Assembly: GCA_030431485.1 (NCBI GenBank)
Contig: JAUIIR010000025.1
Span: forward strand, 1 to 53,576
Length of the DNA: 53,576 nucleotides
Direction of reading: 5' to 3'
Source of the DNA: Alphaproteobacteria bacterium
GTDB taxonomy: Bacteria; Pseudomonadota; Alphaproteobacteria; Rhodobacterales; Rhodobacteraceae
Shown here: positions 1-8,122 of the stretch, one piece after another
Position numbering within the stretch: the stretch's first letter is position 1
How the letters are laid out: each line of letters starts with the position of its first letter
Program-made: the position numbers and the translations under genes
Notes under the pieces: model-generated
Seen by the model: only the letters and a program-made list of their open reading frames with translations
Database searches by the model: none
Told to the model about the DNA's origin: nothing

Positions 1-952
1 CGTCGGCATTGTCCTTGAACATCGAGAACACGTCCTCGGTGGTCACAAGGCAGGCAATCGCGGCATAGCCCGACGCAACACCCTTGGCCATCGTCACCAT
101 GTCGGGCTGCACGCCGTATTGCTGGTAGCCGAACCACTTGCCGGTGCGGCCCACGCCGCACACCACTTCGTCAATATGCAGCAGGATATCGTACTTGCGG
201 CAGAGCTCCTGCACGCGGTCCCAATAGCCCTGCGGCGGTGTGATGACGCCGCCGCCTGCGGTGACCGGCTCAAGGCAGAGCGCGCCCACGGTGTCCGGGC
301 CTTCGCGAAGGATCACCTGTTCGATCTGATCCGCTGCCCATTCGCCGTAATTCTCGGTCGGGGCGCCCTGATCGCCCGCCCGATATTCAAGGCAATGCGG
401 CACGCGCACGAAACCGGGCGTGAACGGCCCGTACTGCGCATTGCGCTCGTCTTGCCCGCCGGCCGACAGACAGCCGATGGTGGTGCCGTGATAATCGCGG
501 TCGCGGTAGAGGATCTTGTGCTTCTGCCCGCCATAGCGCTTGTGCGCGATCTGGCGGACCATCTTGAAGGCTTTCTCATTCGCCTCGGACCCCGAGTTCG
601 TGTAGTAAACACGGGTCATGCCCGGCATCTTGGAGATCAGCTTTTCCGAAAACAGCGCACCGGGGATAGACCCGGCGGAACCGGCAAAATAGTTCAGTTT
701 CAGCAACTGGTCATAGACCGCTTTGGCAATGCTTTCGCGGCCGTAACCCACGTTCACCGTCCAGACACCGCCGGACACCGCATCAAGATGCTCTTTGCCC
801 TTCTGGTCCCAGACGCGCATGCCTTTGCCTTCGACGATGATCCGGGGATCGTTCGTCTCGAAGGGCTTATGCTGGATCAGGTGGTGCCACACATGGGCGC
901 GATCGGCTTCGACCACGTGGGAAAGATCGTTTTGGGACAATGTACCGTCCAT
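1..952 (-). CDS. tpa: taurine-pyruvate aminotransferase (class III, C-terminus outside window)
   Basis: PLP-dependent class-III aminotransferase, expected to move the amino group of taurine to pyruvate, giving sulfoacetaldehyde and alanine. About 317 residues are present; the C-terminus, including the PLP lysine, lies beyond the left edge. The N-terminal HVWHHLIQHK, the AVSGGVWTVNVGYGR stretch, NSGSEANEKAF (PLP phosphate binding) and IDEVVCGVGRTG (PLP-binding Asp) match what I recall of Bilophila-type Tpa proteins closely, more than generic omega-aminotransferases. The start is the ATG at 952, preceded by a near-perfect Shine-Dalgarno GGAGGTGA. A related beta-alanine or aspartate-family aminotransferase cannot be fully excluded. 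No sulfoacetaldehyde acetyltransferase is visible in the window. Confidence 0.78.
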   Translation of the reverse strand, partial: MDGTLSQNDLSHVVEADRAHVWHHLIQHKPFETNDPRIIVEGKGMRVWDQKGKEHLDAVSGGVWTVNVGYGRESIAKAVYDQLLKLNYFAGSAGSIPGALFSEKLISKMPGMTRVYYTNSGSEANEKAFKMVRQIAHKRYGGQKHKILYRDRDYHGTTIGCLSAGGQDERNAQYGPFTPGFVRVPHCLEYRAGDQGAPTENYGEWAADQIEQVILREGPDTVGALCLEPVTAGGGVITPPQGYWDRVQELCRKYDILLHIDEVVCGVGRTGKWFGYQQYGVQPDMVTMAKGVASGYAAIACLVTTEDVFSMFKDNAD

Positions 953-1114
953 GGTCGTCACCTCCGTTTGAGAATCACAATGAGCCAGATGCCTGCAGGC
1001 CCTCCGGCGCGTGTATCTTGATCAGATCACGGTCACGGCGTTAGGGCCAGACATGCGGCAAATATAAGTCCAAATATCGGGCCAGTTCCGCCGGACTGCC
1101 GTATGTTTCAGCGT

Positions 1115-1975
1115 CTAGCTGCCATCTCCGGCGGGCGGATTGGCCGAAGCGCCACTGACCATTCCGGTAAGGTTTTCAACCTGAGCGTTAAGCCAGACCC
1201 GAACCTGGTCCACCATCGTCACATAGGACTCTAGCGGCGCTTTCGTCTGCGGCACGGCCTCTGCCAGTTGCGGTGCGTAGACGTACAGCACAGTGCCGAC
1301 GACGAAAAACAGGATGGTGTAAAGGAAACCACGGCCAAAACCACCCGAGGTTTCGTCATCGTCTTCAAGATCGGCTTGGACCGAGCGCACCTCGCGACGT
1401 TCGGTAGAGGCGCGCAGGGTTTGGTTGATCTCTTCGACATCGGGAAGCATGTCGCGGCGCGATCTCGGGCGCTCAGTGACAGCCGATGCGGCGGCTGCGG
1501 CCGCCGCAGCATTCGGGTCTTCGCCCCGCAAACGCTGCATCCGCTCCTGCGCCTGACGCGCCCGCTTGGCGGCCTCGTCTTCAGGTTCCTGCAGTCCAAG
1601 GTCGGGTTGCTCTTCAAGAGCGTTGGTCTCTGCCCGACGCGCGCGTGCCTCAAGCTCGGCCTCTTCACGAAGGATGTCGGCAACAGACGGATCAAGTTCG
1701 CGGCGCTTGGGCGGGCTTTGCGGTGCGCTGGTGCCCGGCGCAGCCTCTTGATTTACTGAAGGCCGGTCGTCGACATCCGCATCGACTTCGGGATGCCAGA
1801 CCGCCTCTTTCGGAGCCCTGGCGGCAGCGGCCACGGCTTCTGGCGTCGCGCTGGTGTCATGGGTTTGAAACCATGTGTTCCCGCAATTGGAACATTGAAC
1901 GTCCCGGCCATCCTCGGGAATGACATCATCGGGAACTTCGTATTGTGCCCCGCAACTTGGACATTTCAGTCGCAT
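1115..1975 (-). CDS. zinc-ribbon domain membrane protein
   Basis: 286-residue protein. Residues 1-40 form an MJ0042-type zinc ribbon (CPSC at 5-8 and CSNC about 20 residues later). A long, low-complexity, charged and alanine-rich linker follows (about 45-210). One strong transmembrane segment (GFLYTILFFVVGTVLYVYA) lies near 215-235, with a short C-terminal tail. The expected topology is single-pass with the zinc ribbon in the cytoplasm. It diverges from ftsE, an arrangement I recall as common in Rhodobacteraceae. Function unknown; a regulatory or scaffold role at the membrane is only a guess. Confidence 0.85.
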   Translation of the reverse strand: MRLKCPSCGAQYEVPDDVIPEDGRDVQCSNCGNTWFQTHDTSATPEAVAAAARAPKEAVWHPEVDADVDDRPSVNQEAAPGTSAPQSPPKRRELDPSVADILREEAELEARARRAETNALEEQPDLGLQEPEDEAAKRARQAQERMQRLRGEDPNAAAAAAAASAVTERPRSRRDMLPDVEEINQTLRASTERREVRSVQADLEDDDETSGGFGRGFLYTILFFVVGTVLYVYAPQLAEAVPQTKAPLESYVTMVDQVRVWLNAQVENLTGMVSGASANPPAGDGS

Positions 1976-2159
1976 CTAGCCCGTTGCCCCTACTCGAACG
2001 GCCTTGGATTTTGCGACCGTCCCACGTGCTCTTAGTTGAAACGGCAGCATAGGCGCGGCAATCCGCATGTAAATGCCTATTCTGACCCGTCCACCGCATT
2101 GAAACCCTCACGATGCTCAGGCACAACAACGCCGAACCAGTGTCAGGGACAAGACCGCT

Positions 2160-2837
2160 GTGATCGAGTTGGAAAATGTGGCCTACAGTTATGGCGGCGG
2201 AGAATTGTTGACGGACATGACACTGAGTGTCGCGCCGGGGTCGTTTCACTTTCTCACGGGGCCGTCTGGTTCGGGCAAAACCACCTTTCTGAAACTGTGC
2301 TACGGCGCGTTGCAGGCAACTGGCGGGCATGTACGCCTGTTCGACCGTGACGTGCGTGGGCTCAGCCGGGACGACGTGGCGCTTCTGCGCCGCAAGATCG
2401 GCGTGGTGCATCAGGACTGCCAGTTCCTTGACCACTTGCCGGTGACCGAAAATGTTGCCCTGCCGCTGACCGTGTCGGGGCAGGACCCCAATGCATCCGA
2501 CGCCAATCTGAAAGAGCTTTTGGCCTGGGTCGGGCTGACATCACGCGCTGGCGCGCTGCCGCCGGAGCTGTCAGGGGGCGAACGCCAGCGCGCGGCGCTG
2601 GCCCGTGCGGTGATCATGTCGCCGGATGTGATCCTTGCGGATGAACCAACGGGAAATATCGACTGGGAGATGTCGCAGCGCCTGCTGACCTTGCTTGTCG
2701 AACTGAACCGCATGGGCAAGACAATCTTGGTCGCGACACATGATCTTGGCCTGATTCGGGCCGCCAAGGCTCAGGTGCAGACCCGAGTTCTGCGGATTTC
2801 CAACCGTCGCCTGCAGATGGCGGGGGCCGATCTATGA
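2160..2837 (+). CDS. ftsE: cell division ATP-binding protein FtsE
   Basis: ABC-type ATPase of the FtsEX complex, which couples the divisome to periplasmic peptidoglycan hydrolase activation. Visible motifs are Walker A GPSGSGKT (34-41), Q-loop HQDCQF, signature LSGGERQR (from 137), Walker B VILADEPTG (from 157) and the switch histidine in ATHD. At 225 residues it has the usual length. The start is GTG at 2160; the ribosome-binding site is weak. Its stop overlaps the ftsX start (ATGA at 2834-2837), so the two are translationally coupled. The FtsX gene next door separates this from a generic lipoprotein-exporter ATPase. Confidence 0.93.
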   Translation: MIELENVAYSYGGGELLTDMTLSVAPGSFHFLTGPSGSGKTTFLKLCYGALQATGGHVRLFDRDVRGLSRDDVALLRRKIGVVHQDCQFLDHLPVTENVALPLTVSGQDPNASDANLKELLAWVGLTSRAGALPPELSGGERQRAALARAVIMSPDVILADEPTGNIDWEMSQRLLTLLVELNRMGKTILVATHDLGLIRAAKAQVQTRVLRISNRRLQMAGADL

Positions 2838-3739
2838 ACGTTGATCTGCGCAACACCGGTCGGATGCTCAAATTCGACGAGCGGGCGGACCGGGTTGTTC
2901 CGCCAACGGGTTTCACAGCGCGACTGACCCTGTTCAGCGCATTTGCAATGGCTTTCCTTGCAGTGTTCGCGCTGGCTCTGTCTTTGGCAGCAGGCCGGGT
3001 GGCGGACCGCTGGGGCAACGAGTTGGCACAGTCGTCTACCCTACGTATCTCTGCACCGGCCGGAGAGGTCGCCACCCAGACAGAGGCCGCGCTGCGGGTG
3101 CTGCGCACCACGCCGGGGATTGTCGATGCGCGGGCCCTTTCGCTGGAGGAGCAACGCGCGTTGCTGGCGCCTTGGTTCGGAGCCGATCTGCCGATTGATG
3201 ACCTGCCTTTGCCGCAGTTGATCGACATTACGGAAACTGATGACGGCTATGACGCAGCCGGGCTGCGTTTGCGGCTCGCAGCCGAAGCGCCCGCCGCCGT
3301 TCTTGACGATCACGCCCGGTGGCGGCGTCCCCTCATTGATGCGGCGGCGCGTCTGCGGCTGTTGGGCTGGGCTGCAATCCTGCTGATCGCGACTGCGACC
3401 GCTGCGATGGTGACACTTGCCGCCAATGCAGCACTTGCTGCGAATGCGCAGGTGATTGCCGTATTGCGTCTTGTCGGTGCCACCGACACCTATATTGCCA
3501 GCGCCTTTGTACGCCGCTTTGCGTTGCGCGCCCTGACCGGGGCTGCGTTTGGCACTCTCTTGGGGATTGTCGCGCTGTTCCTCGTCCCCTCGGGCAGCGA
3601 TACAGCAGGGGTTCTGACCGATCTGAGCATTCAGGGCGTTGGCTGGGTCTGGGTGGTTCTCATTCCGCCGCTGTCGGGTCTGGTGGCCTTCCTCGCCACA
3701 CGCTATGCGGCAGGGCGCGTTCTTGAGGAGTTGGCGTGA
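2834..3739 (+). CDS. ftsX: cell division membrane protein FtsX
   Basis: 301-residue integral membrane partner of FtsE. It has a cytoplasmic N-terminal tail of about 35 residues, a first membrane helix at roughly 36-58, a periplasmic domain to about 165, then three helices near 176-198, 225-250 and 268-292, the classic four-helix FtsX layout. The conserved region VIAVLRLVGATDTYI is the coupling segment typical of FtsX/MacB-type permeases. It overlaps ftsE by 4 nt and its TGA overlaps the plsC ATG (TGATG at 3737-3741), so ftsE-ftsX-plsC should be one transcript. Confidence 0.93.
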   Translation: MNVDLRNTGRMLKFDERADRVVPPTGFTARLTLFSAFAMAFLAVFALALSLAAGRVADRWGNELAQSSTLRISAPAGEVATQTEAALRVLRTTPGIVDARALSLEEQRALLAPWFGADLPIDDLPLPQLIDITETDDGYDAAGLRLRLAAEAPAAVLDDHARWRRPLIDAAARLRLLGWAAILLIATATAAMVTLAANAALAANAQVIAVLRLVGATDTYIASAFVRRFALRALTGAAFGTLLGIVALFLVPSGSDTAGVLTDLSIQGVGWVWVVLIPPLSGLVAFLATRYAAGRVLEELA

Positions 3740-4473
3740 TGGCATATGCAATTCAGTGGGTCAGGTCGTTGATCTACATCGTCATGGTCTATGCGTCGAT
3801 TGCGGTCGTGGGCATCGTGCTGTTTCCGTGGGCACTGGTGTCTCAGCGTGGCGCGCGGGTGGCGTGCATGAGCGTATGCCGGTTCGTGCAATGGATCGCG
3901 CCGTTCATGATCGGGCTTCGGATGGAGATCCGGGGCACACCGCCGGACTACGAATGTATCGTCGCGTCGAAACACCAAAGCTTTCTGGATGTGTTCATGG
4001 TTTTTTCGGCCACCCCCGCCGGCAAGTTCATCATGAAGCGCATCTTGATGTATTCGCCGATCGTCGGTCAATACGGGTTGCGCATCGGCTGTATTCCCGT
4101 GGACCGGGGCAAGCGGGCCGCTGCGATTAAGCAGATGGTGGAGGCTGTGCACAAAGGCAAAGCGACGCCAGGGCAGTTGATCATCTACCCTCAGGGCACC
4201 CGTATCGCGCCGGGGGTCAAAGCGCCCTACAAGATCGGCACAGCGGTGCTTTACGAACAATTGGGTCAGCCCTGTGTGCCTGTGGCGGCAAATGTCGGGC
4301 TTTTCTGGCCCAAGCGCGGGATCTACCGCAAGCAAGGCACGGCGGTTGTTGAATTTCTGGAGCCAATCCAGCCGGGAATGGCAAGGGACGAATTCCTGAA
4401 ATTGCTTGAAACGCGGATCGAGACCGCGTCCAACCGACTGAACGAAGAGGCCGGTTTTCATGCGCCGCATTGA
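3739..4473 (+). CDS. plsC: 1-acyl-sn-glycerol-3-phosphate acyltransferase
   Basis: Transfers an acyl chain to lysophosphatidic acid to make phosphatidic acid at the inner membrane. It has an N-terminal membrane helix (about 8-32), the catalytic HX4D motif as KHQSFLD near residue 77, and the substrate-binding YPQGTRIAPG motif near 150. The start is taken as ATG 3739, which overlaps the ftsX stop and sits 8 nt after GAGGAG; a GTG one codon upstream (3736) is possible. It overlaps the next gene by 14 nt. The length of about 244 residues is normal for the PlsC family. Confidence 0.9.
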   Translation: MAYAIQWVRSLIYIVMVYASIAVVGIVLFPWALVSQRGARVACMSVCRFVQWIAPFMIGLRMEIRGTPPDYECIVASKHQSFLDVFMVFSATPAGKFIMKRILMYSPIVGQYGLRIGCIPVDRGKRAAAIKQMVEAVHKGKATPGQLIIYPQGTRIAPGVKAPYKIGTAVLYEQLGQPCVPVAANVGLFWPKRGIYRKQGTAVVEFLEPIQPGMARDEFLKLLETRIETASNRLNEEAGFHAPH

Positions 4474-5065
4474 GAACATTGCCGACCTTGAGGCGCTCTA
4501 TGATGCGCCCGTTCCTGCCTCATTGAGCAAGGTCGCTGACCATCTCACCCCAAGCTATCGCCGCTGGATCGAGGCTGCGCGCTTCTGCGTGATCTCGACG
4601 GCTGGCACGCGTGGCATACATGGCACGCCGCGCGGGGATGTGGACCCTGTGGTGCGCGTGGTTGATGCGCAGACGATCCTGCTGCCCGACTGGCGCGGCA
4701 ACAACCGGCTTGATGCGCTGCGCGATCTGGTCGAGGATCCGCGCATCGCGTTTTTGTTCATGATCCCCGGCACCAAGACCACGGTACGGGTGAATGGCAA
4801 AGCGTGGATCACGGATGATCCAGACCTGCGGGCGTCTTTTGAGAAGAAGAACATTCTGCCCGCCACAGTGATCGTGACGGAAGTGTCCGAGGTTTACACG
4901 CAATGCGCCAAGGCGCTGATGCGCTCGGGTTTGTGGGACGGTGCGCCAGTGCCTGACGGTCTGCCCACGGTGGGAGAGATCCTGGCCGACATGACCGATG
5001 GTGCGATGGGTGGACCGGAGTATGACGCCAATTACGAGGTGAACGCCGTTCCGCGTATGTGGTAG
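4460..5065 (+). CDS. pyridoxamine 5'-phosphate oxidase family flavoprotein
   Basis: 201-residue split-barrel protein of the PPOX family, probably binding FMN (or F420). The core runs from RFCVISTAGTRGIHGTPRGD (about 35-54) through LPDWRGNNRLDALRDL and FMIPGTKTTVRVNG, the usual cofactor-binding strand pattern. It resembles the MSMEG_1061-type subgroup of unknown substrate rather than PdxH, since the PdxH C-terminal signature is absent. It begins inside the end of plsC (14-nt overlap), so it is the last gene of the ftsEX-plsC transcript. Confidence 0.82.
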   Translation: MRRIENIADLEALYDAPVPASLSKVADHLTPSYRRWIEAARFCVISTAGTRGIHGTPRGDVDPVVRVVDAQTILLPDWRGNNRLDALRDLVEDPRIAFLFMIPGTKTTVRVNGKAWITDDPDLRASFEKKNILPATVIVTEVSEVYTQCAKALMRSGLWDGAPVPDGLPTVGEILADMTDGAMGGPEYDANYEVNAVPRMW

Positions 5066-5067
5066 GA

Positions 5068-5081
5068 CGACCGTACGGTCG
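5068..5081. repeat. 14-bp perfect palindrome after the ftsE operon
   Basis: CGACCGTACGGTCG begins three bases after the stop codon of the PPOX gene and is followed by CTTTCC. It could form a short hairpin and may be a weak terminator for the ftsEX-plsC transcript, but the T-tract is poor. Confidence 0.5.
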
Positions 5082-5318
5082 CTTTCCAAAACCTTAACGG
5101 ATTGCACTGCAGTCTGCCCACACGTTGCGCAACGCGCGGACGGGGTGACGCCTGTTCCGCAAAAGACAAGATGGTTTTCCGAATTGGGGGTGACGCCCCG
5201 ACCTTGAGAAACCGGTTTCACGAAGGCCCGGAGACGGGCACAGGTCCGGGGGATGATCCCCGATATTTCGGAAGAACGTCAGCCCACCAGGGCGGCGCCG
5301 CTTCTTTCAGAAATAGGA

Positions 5319-5338
5319 ATGGCTCTTCGAAGAGCCAT
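5319..5338. repeat. 20-bp perfect palindrome
   Basis: ATGGCTCTTCGAAGAGCCAT is its own reverse complement. It lies about 70 bases beyond the 3' end of the orphan gene at 5408-6034. It could be a protein-binding site or part of a larger stem together with the flanking GCGGTTTT/AAAACCGC repeat. Confidence 0.7.
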
Positions 5339-5407
5339 GATCAAGCGGTTTTGTGACCGCGTGATAGGGCGCCTGATACACGCTCTGTCATAAAACCGCA
5401 TGTGCTC

Positions 5408-6034
5408 TTACAAGTCACCAACCATATTGCTTACATCAATTAGGTAAGGACGGTTCATATTGTTGTGCAGCGTTACTTGGTCCTGGAGGCCTTCTCCACC
5501 CTTCTTGAAATGGTTAGCGCCCCACATCAATAGCGCTCCTTGTCCCCAATTCTTCGCATAGTGTGAAATACATTTACCAGTGGCTTCGTCACGTTCAGGG
5601 ATCCTCATATGTCCCAGACGGATCTTAACATCTGCGGCAATCACCTCCACTTCCCGCTCCCATGCCGTGTTTGCAAGTTCTTTCAGAGTGGGCTGGGCAT
5701 CGGTCGAGATGAGTTTGGCAAAGGCGGACTCGATTGTATCGATTTCGTCCTCGTCGGCGGGTTGGCCTGAAGCTATGGCCTGACCCATGGCCTCGAAAGC
5801 GGAGTTTACTGGACTCATGTAGGTTCCGAATGCCTGCACACACTCTTTGTCGCTGTCTGGGCCGAGTTCAATGAAAAATTGTTTGACGCGACCGGACTTC
5901 AGCAAAGCACCTGCAAGAATGCGCCCGTGGGAGCGGGTATGGTTTTCGGCTATCGCAACCGGAAACCCAGAGAGGAAGTATTTTCCGAGTTCGTATTGAT
6001 GTTTCAAGCAATCGGGAACAGACATTTTATCCAT
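5408..6034 (-). CDS. orphan protein, possible Tiki/TraB/EreA-like fold
   Basis: 208 residues, family not recognised with certainty. The pattern AENHTRSHGR (E30, H32), FFIELG (E56) and LLMWGANHF (H175) resembles the spaced Glu-x-x-His / Glu / Gly-x-x-His signature of the Tiki/TraB/EreA/ChaN superfamily, members of which include erythromycin esterase-like and metal- or haem-binding proteins. No signal peptide or membrane helix is seen, so it should be cytoplasmic. It stands alone on its strand, has no clear Shine-Dalgarno (ATG at 6034, alternative ATG three codons in), looks less GC-rich than its neighbours, and is bordered by palindromes. This suggests horizontal acquisition. The fold assignment is an inference from motifs only. 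Confidence 0.65.
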   Translation of the reverse strand: MDKMSVPDCLKHQYELGKYFLSGFPVAIAENHTRSHGRILAGALLKSGRVKQFFIELGPDSDKECVQAFGTYMSPVNSAFEAMGQAIASGQPADEDEIDTIESAFAKLISTDAQPTLKELANTAWEREVEVIAADVKIRLGHMRIPERDEATGKCISHYAKNWGQGALLMWGANHFKKGGEGLQDQVTLHNNMNRPYLIDVSNMVGDL

Positions 6035-6200
6035 CTATAATTGTTTGATGGGTAAAACTTTCTACCACTGGCGGATTCGAGTCAACGGCCTTGCCATATT
6101 TGGCAAGACCGTGGCTCAGCGAGGAACAACTACGTTCAAGGAAATTTGGTTTGCTGCTTGGGGAGGGCCTCTTTCTGAGAGGCAACCCCGATCGTTGCGC

Positions 6201-7589
6201 TTACATGTGGATGGGACCATCGCCGCAGGCCAGCGCTGCTTCGCGCACCGCCTCGGAATAGGTCGGGTGCGCGTGGCAGGTCAGCGCCAGATCCTCGGCA
6301 GAGGCACCGAACTCCATCGCCACACAGATCTCGTGAATGAGATCGCCCGCCATCGGGCCAATGATATGCGCGCCGAGAATACGATCGGTGTCTTTGTCAG
6401 CGAGAATTTTCACGAAACCATCAGCGGCGAAATTCGCCTTGGCGCGGCCATTTCCCATGAAGCTGAACTTGCCGACCTTGTAGTTGCGGCCCGCTTCCTT
6501 GAGCTGTTCCTCGGTCTGGCCGACATTGGCCACCTCGGGGTGGGTGTAGATCACACCCGGAATAACGCCGTAATTCACATGACCCGCCTTTCCGGCGATC
6601 ACCTCGGCGCAGGCCATGCCTTCGTCCTCGGCCTTGTGCGCCAGCATCGGACCGTCGATGCAGTCGCCGATGGCGTAGATGCCTTTGACATTGGTCTGCC
6701 AGTGGCCGTCGGTCTTGATCTGACCGCGCTGTGACATCTCGATCCCCAGCGCATCAAGGCCCAGACCGTCCGTATAGGGGCGGCGACCGGTCGCCACCAG
6801 AACCACATCCGCGTCCATCTCGTGTTCGCTGTCATCCTTGCGCAGCTTGTACGTGACCTTGGCCTTGGACTTGGACGCGTCCACCTGTTGCACAGCCGCG
6901 CCAAGGGTGAATTTCAGGCCCTGCTTCTGCAGCAGTTTCTGGAAGGTCTTCTGCACCTCGCCGTCCATGCCCGGGGTGATCGTGTCGAGGAATTCGATCA
7001 CATGCACCTCGGTGCCCAGACGGCTGTAGACCGAGCCCAGTTCCAGGCCGATCACACCGGCGCCGATCACAATCATCTTTTTCGGGATCTTCGGCAGTTC
7101 CAGCGCGCCGGTGGAGGTCACGACAACCTTCTCGTCGATCTCGATACCCGGTAGGGAGGACGCTTCGGAGCCTGACGCGATGATGATGTTCTTCGCCTCA
7201 TGCACGTCATCACCGACTTTGACCTTGCCCGCTTCGGGGATCGAACCCCAGCCTTTGAGCCAGTCGATCTTGTTCTTCTTGAACAGGAACTCGATGCCCT
7301 TGGTGTTCTGGCCGATCACGTCATCCTTGTAGGACAGCATTTGTTTCCAATCGACCGAGGGGGTTTTTCCTTTGAGACCCATCTTGGCAAAGTTGTGTTC
7401 CGCCTCGTGAAGCTGGTGGCTGGCATGCAGCAGCGCTTTCGAGGGGATACAGCCCACGTTCAGGCAGGTGCCGCCCAATGTCTCGCGGCCTTCGACGCAG
7501 GCGGTTTTCAGGCCCAGTTGCGCGCAGCGGATCGCGGCGACATAGCCGCCGGGGCCAGAGCCGATAACGATGACGTCGTATTGTGCCAT
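6201..7589 (-). CDS. lpd: dihydrolipoyl dehydrogenase (E3)
   Basis: FAD enzyme that reoxidises dihydrolipoamide with NAD+ as the E3 subunit of the 2-oxoglutarate dehydrogenase complex. 462 residues: N-terminal FAD-binding [14 protein letters not shown] (7-20), redox-active disulfide C42/C47 in [16 protein letters not shown] domain [14 protein letters not shown], and the C-terminal catalytic pair H441/E446 in HPTYSE. The start is ATG 7589 (MAQYDVIV); an upstream in-frame extension of 22 codons reads through a GC hairpin and looks non-coding. It is the last gene of the suc operon, after the MAPEG gene. Confidence 0.95.
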   Translation of the reverse strand: MAQYDVIVIGSGPGGYVAAIRCAQLGLKTACVEGRETLGGTCLNVGCIPSKALLHASHQLHEAEHNFAKMGLKGKTPSVDWKQMLSYKDDVIGQNTKGIEFLFKKNKIDWLKGWGSIPEAGKVKVGDDVHEAKNIIIASGSEASSLPGIEIDEKVVVTSTGALELPKIPKKMIVIGAGVIGLELGSVYSRLGTEVHVIEFLDTITPGMDGEVQKTFQKLLQKQGLKFTLGAAVQQVDASKSKAKVTYKLRKDDSEHEMDADVVLVATGRRPYTDGLGLDALGIEMSQRGQIKTDGHWQTNVKGIYAIGDCIDGPMLAHKAEDEGMACAEVIAGKAGHVNYGVIPGVIYTHPEVANVGQTEEQLKEAGRNYKVGKFSFMGNGRAKANFAADGFVKILADKDTDRILGAHIIGPMAGDLIHEICVAMEFGASAEDLALTCHAHPTYSEAVREAALACGDGPIHM

Positions 7590-7616
7590 TTTGCGGTGTC
7601 CTTTTTGGTCTGTCGA

Positions 7617-7634
7617 TTGGGGGCCAGCCCCCAA
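7617..7634. repeat. GC hairpin upstream of lpd
   Basis: TTGGGGGC/GCCCCCAA, an 8-bp perfect inverted repeat with a 2-nt spacer, in the gap between the MAPEG gene and lpd. On the minus-strand mRNA it would form a stable stem 28 nt before the lpd start. It may affect mRNA stability or the relative level of lpd. Confidence 0.55.
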
Positions 7635-7662
7635 ACCCCCGGAGTTTAGGGGCAAGATGAAG

Positions 7663-8052
7663 TTACAAGAGTGCCGAGATCAGCAGATAGAGTGTGGCGA
7701 AGAACCCGACCGCCCAGATCAGTGACCGCCACGGCACCCAGCCGAAAACATAAGCCGGGACGTAAAGCACCCGCGCTGCGAGATAGAGAGCCGAGGCAAT
7801 CGCCGTCATGCCGGTGCCTTGACCCGAATAGGTGATTACCATGACAGCGATGCCGAAGAGGATCAGGCCTTCGAAATGGTTGTTCATCGCCCGTTGCAGG
7901 CGGCCTGCCTTGCCCGTCAGTTGCACTGGTGTGTCACGCGGGCCAAGTGCCTTTTTCGTGCCGACCTGCAGTTGCGCCGTGATGGAGTAGGCCGCGAATT
8001 GCAGCACTTGCAGCAGGGCAGCGAGGGTGAGGGCGGTGAGTTCGGGGGTCAT
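7663..8052 (-). CDS. MAPEG family membrane protein
   Basis: 129-residue integral membrane protein with four predicted helices (about 4-24, 56-78, 80-100 and 106-128). The [13 protein letters not shown] segment is the conserved loop of the MAPEG (membrane-associated eicosanoid/glutathione metabolism) family found in many bacteria. Start ATG 8052 (MTPELTAL); nine more in-frame codons upstream overlap a repeat and are not favoured. It lies between sucB and lpd, a position I also recall from Rhodobacter genomes. Its enzymatic role in bacteria is unknown. Confidence 0.85.
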   Translation of the reverse strand: MTPELTALTLAALLQVLQFAAYSITAQLQVGTKKALGPRDTPVQLTGKAGRLQRAMNNHFEGLILFGIAVMVITYSGQGTGMTAIASALYLAARVLYVPAYVFGWVPWRSLIWAVGFFATLYLLISALL

Positions 8053-8064
8053 ATTCGCACCATT

Positions 8065-8115
8065 GGTGCGTGAGATCACGCACCCTACAGTGGCGTAGGG
8101 TGCGTGCTTGCACGC
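8065..8115. repeat. compound hairpin element between sucB and the MAPEG gene
   Basis: Three nested or adjacent inverted repeats: GGTGCGTG (8065-8072) / CACGCACC (8077-8084); CCCTAC (8083-8088) / GTAGGG (8095-8100); and GCGTG (8102-8106) / CACGC (8111-8115). The GTAGGGTGCGTG unit occurs in both orientations. This is the look of a REP-like intergenic repeat of the kind scattered in alphaproteobacterial genomes, but no second full copy was found in this window. Confidence 0.6.
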
Positions 8116-8122
8116 GCCGTTA

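Larger units (their letters stand above)
5066..5407. other. palindrome-rich non-coding stretch
   Basis: Gap of about 340 bases without a convincing gene. It contains the palindrome at 5068-5081, several G-rich/C-rich mini-hairpins, a perfect 20-bp palindrome at 5319-5338 (ATGGCTCTTC/GAAGAGCCAT), and an 8-bp inverted repeat GCGGTTTT (5345-5352) / AAAACCGC (5392-5399) just beyond the end of the orphan gene. An open frame at 5102-5356 has no family resemblance or ribosome-binding site and is not called. Confidence 0.6.

Noticed and set aside
5102..5356. 84-codon open frame in the ftsE-operon/orphan gap
   Set aside because: Crosses several palindromes, has no ribosome-binding site, and its composition looks non-coding.
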